A stretch of DNA of 64,000 bases, from positions 16,251,006-16,315,005 of the forward strand of contig NC_087063.1 in NCBI RefSeq assembly GCF_963678635.1, in the 5' to 3' direction. This DNA is from Symsagittifera roscoffensis (taxonomy: Eukaryota; Xenacoelomorpha; Acoela; Convolutidae). Position 1 is the stretch's first letter, and each line of letters starts with the position of its first letter. Shown in pieces: positions 11,994 to 25,900 of this stretch. The translations under genes were made by a program, and so were the position numbers. The notes beneath the pieces are model-generated. The model did not search any database. It saw only the letters and a program-made list of their open reading frames with translations, and had not been told where the DNA came from.

Positions 11994-12150
11994 TGTAGCT
12001 AAGAGTTGATTCTTATTTGAGTATTCGAGACTTTTGATTTAATTGAATCAGAAAAACACATAATTTTGTTCACTAGTGTAGCTAAGAGTTGATTCATATT
12101 TGAGTACTCGAGACTTTTGATTTAGTTGAATCAGAAAAACACATTCAGAG
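11994..12150. repeat. Two tandem ~81-bp units next to the foldback MITE
   Basis: The unit 'tagctaagagttgattc...cagaaaaacacat' occurs twice, separated by a second 'cactagtg' end, so the flank and the last bases of the MITE were duplicated together. Confidence 0.7.
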
Positions 12151-13899
12151 AATGATTTCTTTTGCATGGTGACCAATCGTACAAAATATTACACATCTTA
12201 AGAAGGTTTCAACCAAGTACACAACAGCGGCTCGCAAATATGAGCCTAACAACGCGAATACGTATTTCCAACCACATGCAATGTCAATTACAAAGTGATT
12301 TTTTGCCTCTAGTGAGGCGATTTTCTCAAAATAGTTTGCCTCAATAAATATTGGTATAGTTTATATGAAAGAATAATCACCTACAGGCTAATTCAACTGT
12401 AATGTTTGTTCTGACCATTGGAAATGGGGAAGGAACTTTGTATTCGCATGTGTTTAGTTTTTTCTACTCAAATTCAAGTATCACAAGTAATAGGTCGAGT
12501 AATATATCATTGTACAATCCTTCCAGTAATAGTTCGAATGACACAACAAAATTTTCAAAAATTGTCCCAGTTTCGAGAAAAAGTGATTTAAATTTTTGTT
12601 TGATCTGAGATTTTATCTAAATTTGGGCGAGTAATGCAATCGAGTGGCGCTCGTCATATGGAAATCTATTATTAAAACTTTTTCCTTAATTTTTTTTTGT
12701 TTTTCAATCATTTTTGAAATCAAATGTTGTTGGTCACGCATAGTTCACTAATTTTCTGCGTAATCGCATAGTTCTCGGAGCCCACTGAAAAAGACGCTAT
12801 TTTGAAGAAAGTAAAAACAAAACATTTTTTTTTGGATGTGGTCCGAAATTTCTGTGCTAATTGCACAGCAACCGGCTATCCCTGTGTCTATTTGAAGTTT
12901 TTTAGATTTAAAAGTTGACAAAAGTTTCAGAACTTTTTTTTTGAAAATGTACCCCGCACCTTTATAAATGTACGCAGTGATCTATTTAGTGTCTAGTAAC
13001 ATCCTCCAGACATCCTCCAGTAACATCCTAGAATTAAACCTCCTCCACACGCTACAAGGAGCCTAAATGCTACAAAGAGACAAAACTATTGGCATTTACT
13101 ATCTCAAGTTGGCCAAAATAGCAATTTAATAATTCTTAGATTTTTATTAAAAGTGATCACAGATGACCAGTTGTTTTGATTTCGAACAGAAAACGTCACT
13201 TTTTTTGAAGATGACATATAGAACAATTTTGTTCAAAAACGGCTCATTAGGACATTAAAAAGCACAAATTTTTTGTCAATTTCTTCAGAACCAGGATTAT
13301 AACTGGTTAGCCGGCCTGAGGTGACGATGGAACAATTAAGTGCTGATAATTAGCCACTCATTATTAAATCGCGGTACAGTATCAGCATCATAGATAAAAC
13401 CTTCAGAGCGCGCATAAATTTGCTCAAAACAAGGTTTAATTGAAAACTTATAAACATCCAGAACTTTATGGAAAAGTTTGCAGATGAAACCTATTTTTTA
13501 AATTAATATTGAAATAGTTGATTTTCTCATTTTTTTCGCTCCGAATAGTTATTTTAATCGCCAAGACTGATCTGAATAACAAACCGCTGCAATCATCACT
13601 GATCATTTTCTACGAGAGTTGAAGCAGTAATACGGGCAATTACTGATTTGCTGACGAAATTGGCAAAGCTCAAAAGCCTACAAAAATAGCAGAGATGTTT
13701 TTACTGAGAACACTGAGTAATGATATATTTTAAAAGTAGAAAGGAAAATCCGTTCAAAAATTCAAAAGCGTCGAAATATTAGCATGGAAAAAAACAAGCA
13801 AAAACGAGCGAGCAGAACTATTTGATCATTTTTTGAGCTTCAGACTACGCACTTGCCACTAGATTGAATTTTCAAAACAAAAACAATAAATGAAGAAAA
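12151..13899. other. No gene seen
   Basis: AT-rich sequence with only short chance frames. It holds repeat K copy 2 and a small tandem of 'acatcctccag' near 13000-13030. Confidence 0.5.
12838..12895. repeat. Short dispersed repeat K, copy 2
   Basis: 'gtccgaaatttctgtgc' ... 'gcacagcaaccggctatcc', same orientation as 10391-10450. Confidence 0.5.
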
Positions 13900-14280
13900 T
13901 GGTAAAAGAAAATACTACTTGAGTTCTCATGCCTCATTATGGTTTTTCATATTTCAATACATTTTTGCTTCTGAATTCAGTTTCCGTTCAAAAACTGTGC
14001 TTAATGGATGCTAAAATAATCAATCCTCAATTCAGTCTGAAAAAAAATTGAAAATAAAGTTTTTTATAAAAAAGATTGTAGCGACTCCCAGGTTAACTAT
14101 CTAAGACTTGTTGCAATATATAAGCATTACACTTAAAGTTAAATAATTTTGATCCAACGAATATATATGTTTATAATTACAAGTGACCATTATGATGATT
14201 GATTTTTTTGTTGGTTTCGCACACTAATCTAATTGCTTCTCTTTTAAAAAAAAAAAACTTTTTGAATAAACCGGCAAAAC
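13900..14280. repeat. Dispersed repeat F, copy 1
   Basis: Landmarks 'tcagtttccgttcaaaaact', 'gtagcgactcccag' and 'gcacactaatctaattg' recur in order at 15540-15800. Confidence 0.5.
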
Positions 14281-14525
14281 TCACAATTTCTACATTTTTT
14301 TTGAAAAACGCATTTAGAGAACTCTTATGAAGCAATAATTTTGATCCAACGAATATATATGTTTATAATTACAAGTGACCATTATGATGATTGATTTTTT
14401 TGTTGGTTTCGCACACTAATCTAATTGCTTCTCTTTTTAAAAAAAAAAACTTTTTGAATAAACCGGCAAAACTCACAATTTCTACATTTTTTTTGAAAAA
14501 CGCATTTAGAGAACTCTTATGAAGC
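14142..14525. repeat. 192-bp tandem duplication
   Basis: Units 14142-14333 and 14334-14525 are almost identical (starting 'aataattttgatccaacg', ending 'cttatgaagc') and differ mainly in an A-run. A short (CAA)n follows. Confidence 0.9.
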
Positions 14526-15259
14526 AACAACAACAACAACGTCAAATAAAACTAAAGATTCATTTTTTTTGCTTCTAGTAACCCAAACATTGAAACAAAT
14601 AACTAGCCTCAATTTATCAGAACTCAACCCAGCTCGAGTAATTTTATCAAATTCCACGTAATTTATACTTACCATTGCATTTGTTAAGGCAACAATAGAG
14701 TCTTATGCATCTGAAAAATTGTAATTTATTCAGCTGCAATTATAATTACTCTCTGTTTTTGTGTTTTTAAAATGGCAACATTAAAAAATTTAAATTAATC
14801 AAGCAACAGTTGGATTTTTTTTTCCAATTTTGAATTTAAGGTTTATCAAAGATGATTTGGATGTTTGTCTATGATGTCAAAACCAGCTGTATTTCAAGTT
14901 ATCGTGGTTACAATATGACGTACTAGATATCGGGGCGTTCCAGAGTACCAATGAACAAGAGTGCTGAAATAGAAAAACGTGTTAATCACTGACAAAAGAC
15001 GACGCTTGATGGTTGTTCATGATCTGTCCTATTTCGATTAGTTTTTCCTCATGTTCCTGTGGACTTAGATTGATACAACTGTTTTGAATTAACTTTGTCA
15101 ATTATCGATGCAATTATTTGCTAAAATTGTTTGAAAACACAAAATGAGCGAAGTGTTGCTGTTCTAACTTTCTAAAAAAGTTAAGGAATATATACGCTCT
15201 GCTCTGTCTGGTATTATTCCTCCAAAAAAATCCATTTTTCCTCCAAGAATTTTTGACCA

Positions 15260-15915
15260 TTTTTTTGTATTGGCCAAAAGGTACTGTTGTCTTGAGCTCA
15301 AAATTTAAAAATTAATTTTGAGTATTTTTTAAAAAAGATATGAAGGTTTCGAGATTGCCAGTTTTGTCATTTTGGGACAATTAACGCGCGATATGTTTTG
15401 CGCTATTGATGCGTAAGCGGAGACTATCAAATTGCGACTAGGTTGATTTTTTAAAACACAAAAATTTAAATAAAGAAAATCGTAGAAGATGCAAAAAATT
15501 ACTTAGGTTTTTTTCTGGCCTTGTTTTGATTTATTTTATTTCAAAACATTTTTTTCTGAACTCAGTTTCTAATCAAAAACTGATCCTAATGGAAATCTCT
15601 AAATTCAACCCACTCTAAAAATTGAATCTGAAAAAGTTTTTATTGAAACAATTGCAGTGACACTCCAGATAACTATGAGTTTTTGCAAAATATAAGCAAT
15701 ACATTCAAAATCAAATACTTTTGATGAAACGATTATAAAAAATTCTCGAGTATTATAACTGATTTTGGGTTGGTTTTGCACGCTGATCTAATTGTGTTTC
15801 AGTGCACTGGAAAAAGTTGCATCATTTTTGTCATAAGAAGAATACACCAAGGTCCTTAAAAGGCAGTCGAAACATTCAAAGCTTTGCCCTGATAAGAGCA
15901 GTTTTTTTTGTTTTA
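15260..15915 (+). mobile_element. HINE-like element copy, split by repeat F
   Basis: The body motifs 'ttgtcttgagctcaaa' and 'gacaattaacgcgcgatat' occur at 15290-15425. The hairpin end 'gcagtcgaaacattcaaagc' with 'tttgccctgat' lies at 15860-15890. Same order and strand as the copy at 42669. Confidence 0.55.
15480..15800. repeat. Dispersed repeat F, copy 2, inside a HINE-like copy
   Basis: Diverged copy of 13900-14280 lying between the body (15260-15425) and the hairpin end (15841-15915) of a HINE-like element, so it probably inserted there. Confidence 0.45.
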
Positions 15916-16864
15916 CAAGATGCACCCCATTTATATTGGCTAATTACCACTGTTTTGTCAAAACTGAGCATCTTTCGATTACTTTTGCTTTTGGCACTTG
16001 TTTTGTCACTCTTGAACACTATTTTTTGTCATTTATGTACCTCGGGACTCTTGTACTTAAGTTAGATATCTTCTCGATTACCCATTCAAGTTATATAATA
16101 ACTATTCACTGTAGCTGGTTTTAGCCGAATCAGTTCAAAGTTCAACCTACATGCGGTTTTTAAAAAAATGCAACAGTGTGCACTAGTTTATAATTATAGA
16201 GAACGCTTTGATTGAGATTTTTTTAGTCTGTATCCTCTTGAATCTCTTCACGTGACGGTTATTGTACAATTTAGGAGGCTACCAAAATCATTTTGTCAAT
16301 TTGATAATAAGTTTTAAAGTTTTGTCAAAATTTTTTGTCACTTGAGAAAACAAAAACTATTGCAGCTTCATTGGGTAATTTCTTTGACTCAACAATTGAT
16401 CAACGGTTGATAAGTTCTGCCGTCTCATAGTTTACTGAAACCCCCTTTTAAGACAAAAGACATTTTTAACCGACCTGCGTTTGTTTCTAATTTAGTGCTA
16501 TGTGCTAAGAATGTTTTGCCAATTTAGTTTTGGACCCAGAAGAAAAGAGGCGCAGGAAACGTAAAATAATTCTCAAATGATCGAACGGAATAAGTAAATA
16601 CGTTTTGACTATTTCTCAGAATTTTTTTTTCAGATTTGGTGACTTTTAAAATTTCAGAGGAACTCTTTAACTAATTTTTTCAAAATGGCGGCAAATTGTT
16701 CATTTAAAAGTAATCGAAAGTTTTGAAACTTTTTTCTTGCAAAACTAAATTAATCTTGAATATCATTAAACAGCAAACATAAACGATGAGCAAAAGTTTT
16801 TTTTCTGGCTAGCTTAGATTTTCGGGAAGCGTGATTTCTTTCCTTGCACCCAGTTTAACTACTG
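15916..16864. other. 3' flank of the two-TM gene, no gene seen
   Basis: AT-rich; any 3' untranslated region of the two-TM gene would lie at the high-coordinate end. No repeat family was recognised with confidence. Confidence 0.4.
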
Positions 16865-16996
16865 CTAACTCCGTCCCTGACTGTTGACGTCTGTCACAAA
16901 AAGAACGGATCCATTGTGCTTCCCGTTTTTCACAAACAAGTCTTTCTCTCTCGGAATGGCATCTGGGTCATCTACAGAGTCTGGACTTCCGGAAAC
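16865..16996 (-). CDS. Exon 8: cytosolic tail and stop
   Basis: The acceptor TTTTTGACAG gives phase 0 entry and 43 codons (VSGSPDSVDDPDAIPREK, then LFVKNGKHNGSVLF, ending NSQGRS), closed by TAG at 16867-16865. The tail is acidic then mixed, hydrophilic and without a membrane segment, as expected for a cytosolic C-terminus. No clear polyadenylation signal was found just downstream. The exon may continue past the stop only if a weak in-exon donor is used instead. Confidence 0.5.
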   Translation of the reverse strand, partial: VSGSPDSVDDPDAIPREKDLFVKNGKHNGSVLFVTDVNSQGRS

Positions 16997-19900
16997 CTGT
17001 CAAAAATACATAGAAAAAAATCTGGCCGTTTTTTAACAGAGACGAAATAACGAAACGCTTGAAAAATTCAAGATACAACAGGAAAAAAATTCTGAACACA
17101 TCTCAAAGAGGTAAAGGATAACATTTAGGCATTAAAAATTATGGAATTTTGGTGGTATCATTGGCCAAAGATTTTTTGTTGTAAACAAGAAAACGCCTAT
17201 TTTCATGGCTTTTGTAAAAGAAAAGTTCGAAAAGGTAAGAAGTTTAACAACTCCTAAAGCGACACTTTACTTCAGGTTGCAATTTTGGAACTATTTTTCA
17301 TTTATACCCCCTGAAGGCGACCTTCAGTTAAATAATTGCTAATGCATAACTTTGATTTGTTGGTGAATGTATTTCAGCCAATCAAATTCGTTTATTCCTC
17401 TCAAGACTCGGATATTCTAATACAAGAAAAATGAAACAGTAAAGCTGAGCCATATTTTTGAATCTTAATCAAAAATAGGCGACTGCGATAGATACTAACT
17501 AAACAAGACAAGAAAACTCGGACCAAAACACAATCTTGTCGTTTAACGCCTATAAAAATATTTTCATGAAAAAAACTGATGCAATTCCCAAAAAAAAAAT
17601 TCGAAAAAAAAAAGATTTTTATTCAGATTTTTATAAAAACATTCTTCCCGCACGCTAGGTAAAATACGTCGCTTTTAGCATCCAGTAACCTACTATCAAC
17701 AGCAAGTAGTTTTCCTCAATTCTAATTATAACAATTCAAGTTGACTGAAAGAGGAGCTCAAAAAATTTAGTCGACTTGGAAAAAAGCCGACAGAATTATT
17801 GACTTAATTGAAATTTGGGTTGACCACTCACAAAAATCCTCGATTTAAGATAATCCTAGTTTTGGGGACAGTTATAAGTATACAGTTAAATCATGATCCG
17901 CTCGTACAATACAAACATATCAAGGGTCATGCAAAAAGTTAAGGCACTTAATGAGGCACCACCCTGAGGGGTGACGAGACAAAAAAGTAGCGAAACAAAA
18001 TATGCGCAAACAACCCAAATTTATCGAAAAACATTGTTGCTATTTTGTTTTTATAACAATATTGAAACACTTTTTTGAAATATCCCTTAAAATGAAACTC
18101 AGTGAACTTGTCCAAACTATCTGATGAATGATCATAAAAGATTAAAAATTATAAGTTTAGACTAATATTTTGTCTTAAATATATGTCTGACATTTAAGTC
18201 AAAAACCATTTCTATGTCAAATGCAGGGGCGGATCTAAGATTTTCTCGAGAGGAAGGCGGATTTTGAAAAAAAAAAATTCGAAATTTTTGTCGACCTTTT
18301 TTTTAGATCGACCAAATTGATTTTTTTAGCTATCCCAAAGCACTAAAAAGACCCTGTTTTGGCCAAATTTTGTGCACGGCGTTTTTAGGCACTTTTTAGA
18401 AAACTTTGACAAAAAAATGGGTTTTTTCGGCGCGCGCTTTCCTTCAAAATTAATATACTTTGGCACCTAAGGCGCCTTTGGAAAAATTTTAGGGTCAGTC
18501 AGCCAAAAAATGGATATCTCAAAATAGTACAAAGGGGGATCCTTTGGGTCGACAGTGTGTCGAATCACTGAGGGGGGAGGGGGGGGGGGGAGGGAAGCAA
18601 GCGTCCAACCGCCCTCCCCCCCCCCATCCCTGAATCCCCCCTAAATCTGCTTTTCTAACAAAAAAATTGGCTATTCTTGCTTTTTGTTCCAACCATTGAA
18701 AATGAGGAGAATTTTGTTTTCGGGTGTATTGTGTTTTTTTGTTTTCCACGCAACATCAGGTACTACAAATAATAATTGGAAAGGGTAAAGTGATCATTTT
18801 AAGGCCCTTTCAGTCGCGGTTCAAACATCATTTGAAAATTTTCAAAAAAAAGTTCCTTTTTTTTGGTATTCATTTTTGTGGAAAAAACTTATCGATCTTG
18901 CCTAAATTACTAACTTGCTGAACTTTTGTATAAAATATGAATTTGGTCGGATTTTTGTGTGCTTCTTGCGCAGCAACCGGCTATCCTTGCTTTACTTATA
19001 TCTATTTTTAACCATTAAAACATTTAACTAAACCTTTATGTAATTTATGATTTACTTGGTCAGTCGCAAAAGGGCTAGAAATTCTGTAAAAAAGTATCCA
19101 GCCAATCAGAGCTAACATTTCTCCGAAAACACACGGCAATGAAATGCATAGAGGTCCAGAACAGGGGCAGATCTTGGATTTTTTCGAGGGGGCGGATTTT
19201 CAAAAAGTTTTCAAAAATTGTGTCGACCTTTTTTTTAGGTCGACCAAAGTGAATTTCTGAGCCCTGCCAAAGCACTAAAAAGAACCTGTTTCTGTGCCGC
19301 AGGCAAAATTTTCAAAAACAAGCCAAAATTTTCAAGAAACAGGTCAAATTCACTCCTTTCTCAAAATTAGTAAATATTGGCGCTAAAGGCGCCTTCAGAA
19401 AAATTTTTGGGTCCGTCACCAAATATGGATATCTCAAAATAGTACAAAGGGGGACCCTTTGGGTCGGCAGGGGGTCGAATCCCTGAAGGGGAAGTGCCCG
19501 ACCCCCCTCCCCTCCCTAAATCCGCCCTTGGTCCATAATACAAAAGGATTATGCTTAGACAGGCTGAACAGCCTTTCATAGACTTTCTGCGAATCACAGA
19601 AACCACAACTTTTATACAGTGAAAATATATGTATAGACTTATTCGAACACAGTCTGCTTTTAGGGGTGGAGACTGTACGGTGTATAAAACAGGGGGGTTG
19701 GGGTGGGGTTCGATTCTTAGACTACAGACTACCTTCCTGGTCCGGTGTCTATCGTAGGCAGTCTTGTATCTCTTCAGAGTGGTGTAGATTCTGTCTACGG
19801 CAAGTACCACGGCAGTGAGGGTGCTGAATACACTCCAGGGGTCAAACGGGTTGTACGAGTTCGTCTCCCGAATCAGTCCGTCGAACCAGCGGAATGTGCT

Positions 19901-22900
19901 CTCACTACATACCAATAAAAGCCATGTGATACAATGTGTGGCATGCAGTCAGATACAATAAAATAGCAAACCCTCAGTGATATACCCACCAACGAAACCA
20001 CCTATGATTGGACACGTTCGAGAAAACTATCATGAAAGTTTAGTAACACACTATATTCCAAAAGATTCAATTATAACTAGATACAATAGGTACTTGAGAC
20101 ATGTACATGTTTATAACCACTTGAAAATAGTTTGAATGACATGAAATCATAAAACATATTTTCCAACGAATGTGGAAAGCCAAAATTTTCGATGAAAAAG
20201 CTCTAAAGTTTCATCTAACAAACATCTATCAAACTGTATCATATAACCTGTATGACATGCCAGGCTGAGTTCCTCCGCATAGAGCATTCATCATATCGGG
20301 AATGCTTTGGTCGTGGTCGTTCTAAACAGAAAAAATCGTACTGTTTGAAACAACAAAACTGCTCGTATCCGGGTAAAGACTTGAATGTTCTGATTGCCCT
20401 TTGAGCTGACTCAGTAAGTACAGATTTGAAAAAAAAAGAAAAAAATCCAGAATTTCGATTTGATATTTTTTCTTTAAAAAAACATTCTTCCAAGCAAACT
20501 CCGGTCAAAAGCGGTAAAATCAATCCTATATGCAGGATTCACAAGAGTTGGATTCTCAACCAGGGGCGGATTTAGGGGGGGGGGGGGCGGACGCTTCCTT
20601 TTCCTTAAGGATTCGACCCCCTTCCACCCAAAGGGTCCCCCTTTGTACTATTTTGAGAAATCCATATTTGGTGGAGGACCCTAAAAATTTTCTAAAGACG
20701 CCTTCGGCGCCAATATATAGTAATTTTGAGGGGGGAGCGCGCCAAAAAACGCGATTTTTCGGTCAACATTTTCCAAAAAATGCCTAAAAACGCCTTTTTT
20801 GACCTGCTTTTCAAATTTTGCCTGCGGCGCAGAAAATAGGACTAAAACAAAGGTCGACAAAGTTTTCGAAATGTTTTTGAAAATCCGCCCCCTCTCAAGA
20901 AAATCCTAGATCCGCCCCTGTTCTCAATTCAGTTTAGAGTACTAATATACGTCTTGTTGTGGTATTTAAAAAATTAGCCTTCTCATTAATCCATATTAAC
21001 TCCCCACTGCGTGGTCAGATCACCAAGAGCAGTATAATGAACTGTCTAAAACTTCACTGGCGTGAAAATTATGATTAAAAATGGCTCTTTTTCTTTTCCC
21101 CCCCACCTCACACAACCATCAATTTTATGGTGTAACGAGTGGTTTTACAAGGTTAATTATGAAGACCAAATGTGTTTGGAACACCTTACTTAGTCCGCAT
21201 GTAAATTTTCATAACGATCGGACAATGTGAACAGTAACTTTACTAGTTAAAAATGCAGGTGGGGGGAAAAAGGAAAAAGAGCCTTAAAATGTATCGACTT
21301 GCATAGAGAACCCACGGGACTGATTGTATCGGGACTCGTTGATTATTCCGACTGTTTCTAATGTCTTTGAAGGATTGTTCGGTTTGAAAAATTTAAAAAA
21401 AAAATAAAAAGAATAAAAGTTTTTTTTTTGATTTTTTTCTGAAAACCATTTCCCACAAGCTATCTAAAAAGCAAAATCAAACTTTAAGCATAAAGCATCG
21501 TTTTAATTGGGACAAGTAACATGCCTCAAAATAATTTGGAACAATTTCTGAGCCGGAATAAATCACATCTTCGTAGTAGTTAGCACATAGTTGAAGGCGA
21601 GGGCATCTTCAACTATGCTCTAACTGTTGAAGAGTATATTTTTGCTCTTTCTGAGGGAAAGATCCCAGAAAATTGCGAAAGAGCCCGGAAAAGTGCGCGA
21701 AAGTATGCAAATGATTTCTTTTTTCATTCATGCTCTCTGATATTTCATTTTTCACTCATGTCTTGTCGTGAAAGAACATAAGTGAAAGAGCAAAAACATA
21801 CTCTTCTTCGTTAAAAGCACGAGGTGCATTACGCGTTAATTATCCCATATTGAACAAACTGAAACTTTTCAAACCGTCGTAGATTTGCAAACAAGACTGT
21901 TCGTATATCAAAAAGAAGCCCTGAAAGTTCCGACTGCACTTTGGGTCTAGTTGAAACATTGTCGAAATAACCGAAAGAATTTTTTTTTTCAATTTAATCC
22001 TCGACACGCTGATCCGAACTAAAAAGAATAATTTAGAGTCTGTTTTAAGGATAATACCGCATGATTTGCCCGATTCCATTTAAAACGATATGATTTAGTT
22101 AGCAATTTTCAAACACATAACTTCTTTTCAAACACATTTTTAAACACAACAATTTTCAAACACAACAAAAAATGATAACGTGGGATTTTTTTTCTTACAT
22201 CTGAGCTCTGGATAACAATATCTTTCAAGCTGTACAAGAAACGCTCCAACAAAATTGGTAAGATAAACAATCGAAGCTGAATGAACGAAAAAAAGGCTCC
22301 AGCCTAAATATTTCGTTTTCTTTGAAATTCGTAAGAAAAATGATCACAGATAAAATACATTTTTAATTTTGAGCTCAATAAATCAAAAATTATCACATGA
22401 TATTTAAAAATATTGTGAAAAACGTCTATTTAGAAAGTCGAATTTTGTCTGGAGAAAAAACTATCTCACTAAAAAATATTCAGACACTTTCTTCGAAAGA
22501 CGGAGCAATAGACAAAAATTGATGTAAAATTGAGAAGTAGATAAGACTACCACACTGCGCTTACATTTACCTCTAATGTTCTAATGAAGAAACTCTCAGT
22601 AAAACTTGATTTCTTCATAGTACTATAGGCTCTAGCGCATTTGTCCGAAAACATATCTATCTTCGGATCTTGTTAACTATTTCCCCCCTATGGTACCATG
22701 AAACGATTTTCCCACCCAATAAAGAGAGAATTGATCAGTTAAGCTTATACGAATTTGGCACCTTGTTACAAATCCCCCCCACCCCCTATTGCAATAGGGG
22801 GGATTGTTAACAAGATCCCTATCTTCTTCTAAATTTATGCCCTCAAATTCTTTGTTGATAAATATGCTCAATGCAAAATTTTTCTTCAAGTCGGTTCTTG

Positions 22901-25900
22901 CTTCAAAAAGCCTCAGCTTTAACAACACCTCTCCAGTCATATTTGTTTCAAAATCTCCGCAAAAAGTTTTGTAAAAAATTTTCGGATTTATGTCATTTAA
23001 TCAGAATGCCAAAACTTCAAGTGTAATAAGGACATGTAATGGTTTTGTGCTTTTAGTGGTGTAAGTTATTTGATCATTATGCTGAGAGAAGAACTTCGTT
23101 TTTCTGAATACTTTACTAGCATTAAGCTGGATAAGAAATTAAAATTCAAAATACTATAATTTATCTTCAAATATGTCGATGACTTCTCAATTTGATGGTT
23201 TTTTTCTAAACTAAAAGAGTTAACTATAGTTAGCAAAACTGATAACAACCAGGTGGAGTATTTATTTTTCCGATTGTCTTTTAGAGTGTTTGTTAATATC
23301 ACGCGCATCAGTTATCTCAAATTAGCCAAGATGATCATAAAATCAACCACCGTATTTTCATGAGAAATGATTTAAAAAAATTTTGAAGAATGTGACGGAA
23401 CATTTGTGCTCGGGTTGGTTTTTTCTCTTGGCAAATTTTGGTTTTTAACCAGCAATTTTCTATATTCTATATCATTTTGAAATGGTGTTCTTCTGATCTC
23501 AAATTTAAAAGAATATTTTACCAGGGATCAGTTTTTGTAAAGTTATGGGGGTTTAAAGATTGCCAATTTGGGACAACTAACGCGCGAGTTTTGAAAACTT
23601 TTCATTTTTTACAAAGAAAACTTCAACAAATTTTTAAACAAACACTACGCCATAGACATTAATAGGCAGTCGGAACATTCAAGGCTTCGCCCTGATACGA
23701 GTAGTCTGGTTTGAATTTGATCTCAAGGCTTCGATGTCTTTTAGTACTTTTAAAACGTTGAAATCAGCAAGGCAATATCAAATTCCAAAATGACCAGCCC
23801 GAAGACAACATAAAGCTGTCATTTAACTTCATGATAGTCAATACATGGCCCTTTACATTATTAGTTGGCTCCTTTGGGTATTTTTTTCCACAAGGACAGA
23901 TTTCATGTTCATTTACTTTCAGATAAACACTATTAGATAAACATTATTAAGGGGTCGTTCAGAAAAACACTTCGAAAGTAAAGTGCGAAATCTTCGCATA
24001 TTTTTAAACCCAGCGCTGCCATTTTGTTACTATCCAGATAAAAAGATAATTTTTGCACGCTGACAAAAAATTTTCATGCCTTAGTCGTTCTGAAAGTGTC
24101 ACAAACAAAAATTTCCCATGTTTGTCGATTGAAGCCATTCAAATGTAACAACTCAACGTCAGATTAAAAGTTTCAACAAACGAAGTGCAAATACAGCAAA
24201 ATTGAAAAACTAAAGCAATCAATGCAGATTCGATTCTACAAAGGCAAACGCTAGAAATCTTATTTTTGCTTAAACTCTATGGAACTTTTGAATGCTCGAT
24301 GAACTTCCGAGTTCCGGTAAAAGTCTAACTTCCTCCAAAAGTATATCAAGATCATATTTTTCACAATGACTTTTTTGATAGTTTAGTTTTTTTGGACAAA
24401 AATGCATTTCTTCAGCGCGCGCTGCTCTCAAACAGTATATATTGGAGCAGGGGCGGATCTAGCATTTTCTCGAGGGGGGGGGCGGATTTTCAAAAACACT
24501 TCCAAAATTTTGGCCTCTTTTTAGGTCGACCAAATCGATTTTCCGAGCTCTGCCAAACCTTTTTAAGAAAAACATGCAAAAAGGGCGTTTTTAGGCAATT
24601 TTTGGAAAATGTTGACCAAAAAATTGCGTTTTTTCGGCGCGCGCTTCCCCCTCAAAGTTAGTATATATTGGCGCCGAGGGCACCTTTAGAAAAAACTTAG
24701 GGTCGGTCGGCCAAAAATGGATTTCTTGAAAAGTATCAAAGGGAGGACCCTTTGGGTCGGCAGGGAGTCAAATCGGCCTCTGTATTGGAGCCTTTCAGAA
24801 TGTCTCAAGGTTTGTCAGATCAAAATTGCTGTCAAATACAGGAAGCCCTTCGAAAAAATTGGGAAACCAGAATTAAAAGCCAGAAAAATTGGGAACGCTA
24901 CTGGCTTGATGGCTCAAGTGTTAGTCGATTGAAATTTTTGTGCCGGGTTAAGGTAGCTTAGTTAAAATCGAAACTATTATTCGTTGAGCAACCTGCGCAA
25001 ATCAGACCAAGCCACAAAAACATTGTTATGACATGGCAGTTTTTGATTACGAAAGGATTTGTTCTGAATGCACAACTTATTTGTTAACTTATAACTTCTT
25101 TACTTCTCTCGGCTAAAATAAATGAAAAACTAAACAAGTATATCGTTAGTGAAAAACTAAACAAGTATTAGTATTTTTTTTGCAACTTCCCAGAAAGATG
25201 CGGATACGCATGTTTGAACAATTCTCGAACCTTAAGTGCTTTGTTAAGTTTTTTCTTCAAATTGATAGTTTTTTGTGCTTATTTTTGGATTTGTTTATCC
25301 TCGGCATCATGGAGTTTTCAGAAGCTTACAATAAAATCAAAATCACGGTTGAAAAATTTTTAAATTTTATGTATTTATTACTCGACCGTAAGCAACATGA
25401 CATGTCTTTGTTGCAATTTTGGTGCTCTCTGCTACTTTAAAATTATGATTCTGCCAATAAATAGCATTTTGAAAACATAGCCAACAGACAGACAAATGTA
25501 AAAGAGTCAATGAAAGCAATTAAATAGAACTTAAAATACCGACTGATTTTCTGAACAAACACAACTCGATGAACTTCCGAGTTCCGGTAAAAGTCTAACT
25601 TCCTCCAAAAGTATATCAAGATCATATTTTTCACAATGACTTTTTTGATAGTTTAGTTTTTTTGGACAAAAATGCATTTCTTCAGCGCGCGCTGCTCTCA
25701 AACAGTATATATTGGAGCAGGGGCGGATCTAGCATTTTCTCGAGGGGGGGGGGGCGGATTTTCAAAAACACTTCCAAAATTTTGGCCTCTTTTTAGGTCG
25801 ACCAAATCGATTTTCCGAGCTCTGCCAAACCTTTTTAAGAAAAACATGCAAAAAGGGCGTTTTTAGGCAATTTTTGGAAAATGTTGACCAAAAAATTGCG

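Noticed and set aside
19367-19732. Extension of the exon 7 open frame to 182 codons
   Set aside because: Beyond the AAG/GTAGTC donor the frame runs into intron and hAT MITE sequence; only 19733-19900 is taken as coding.
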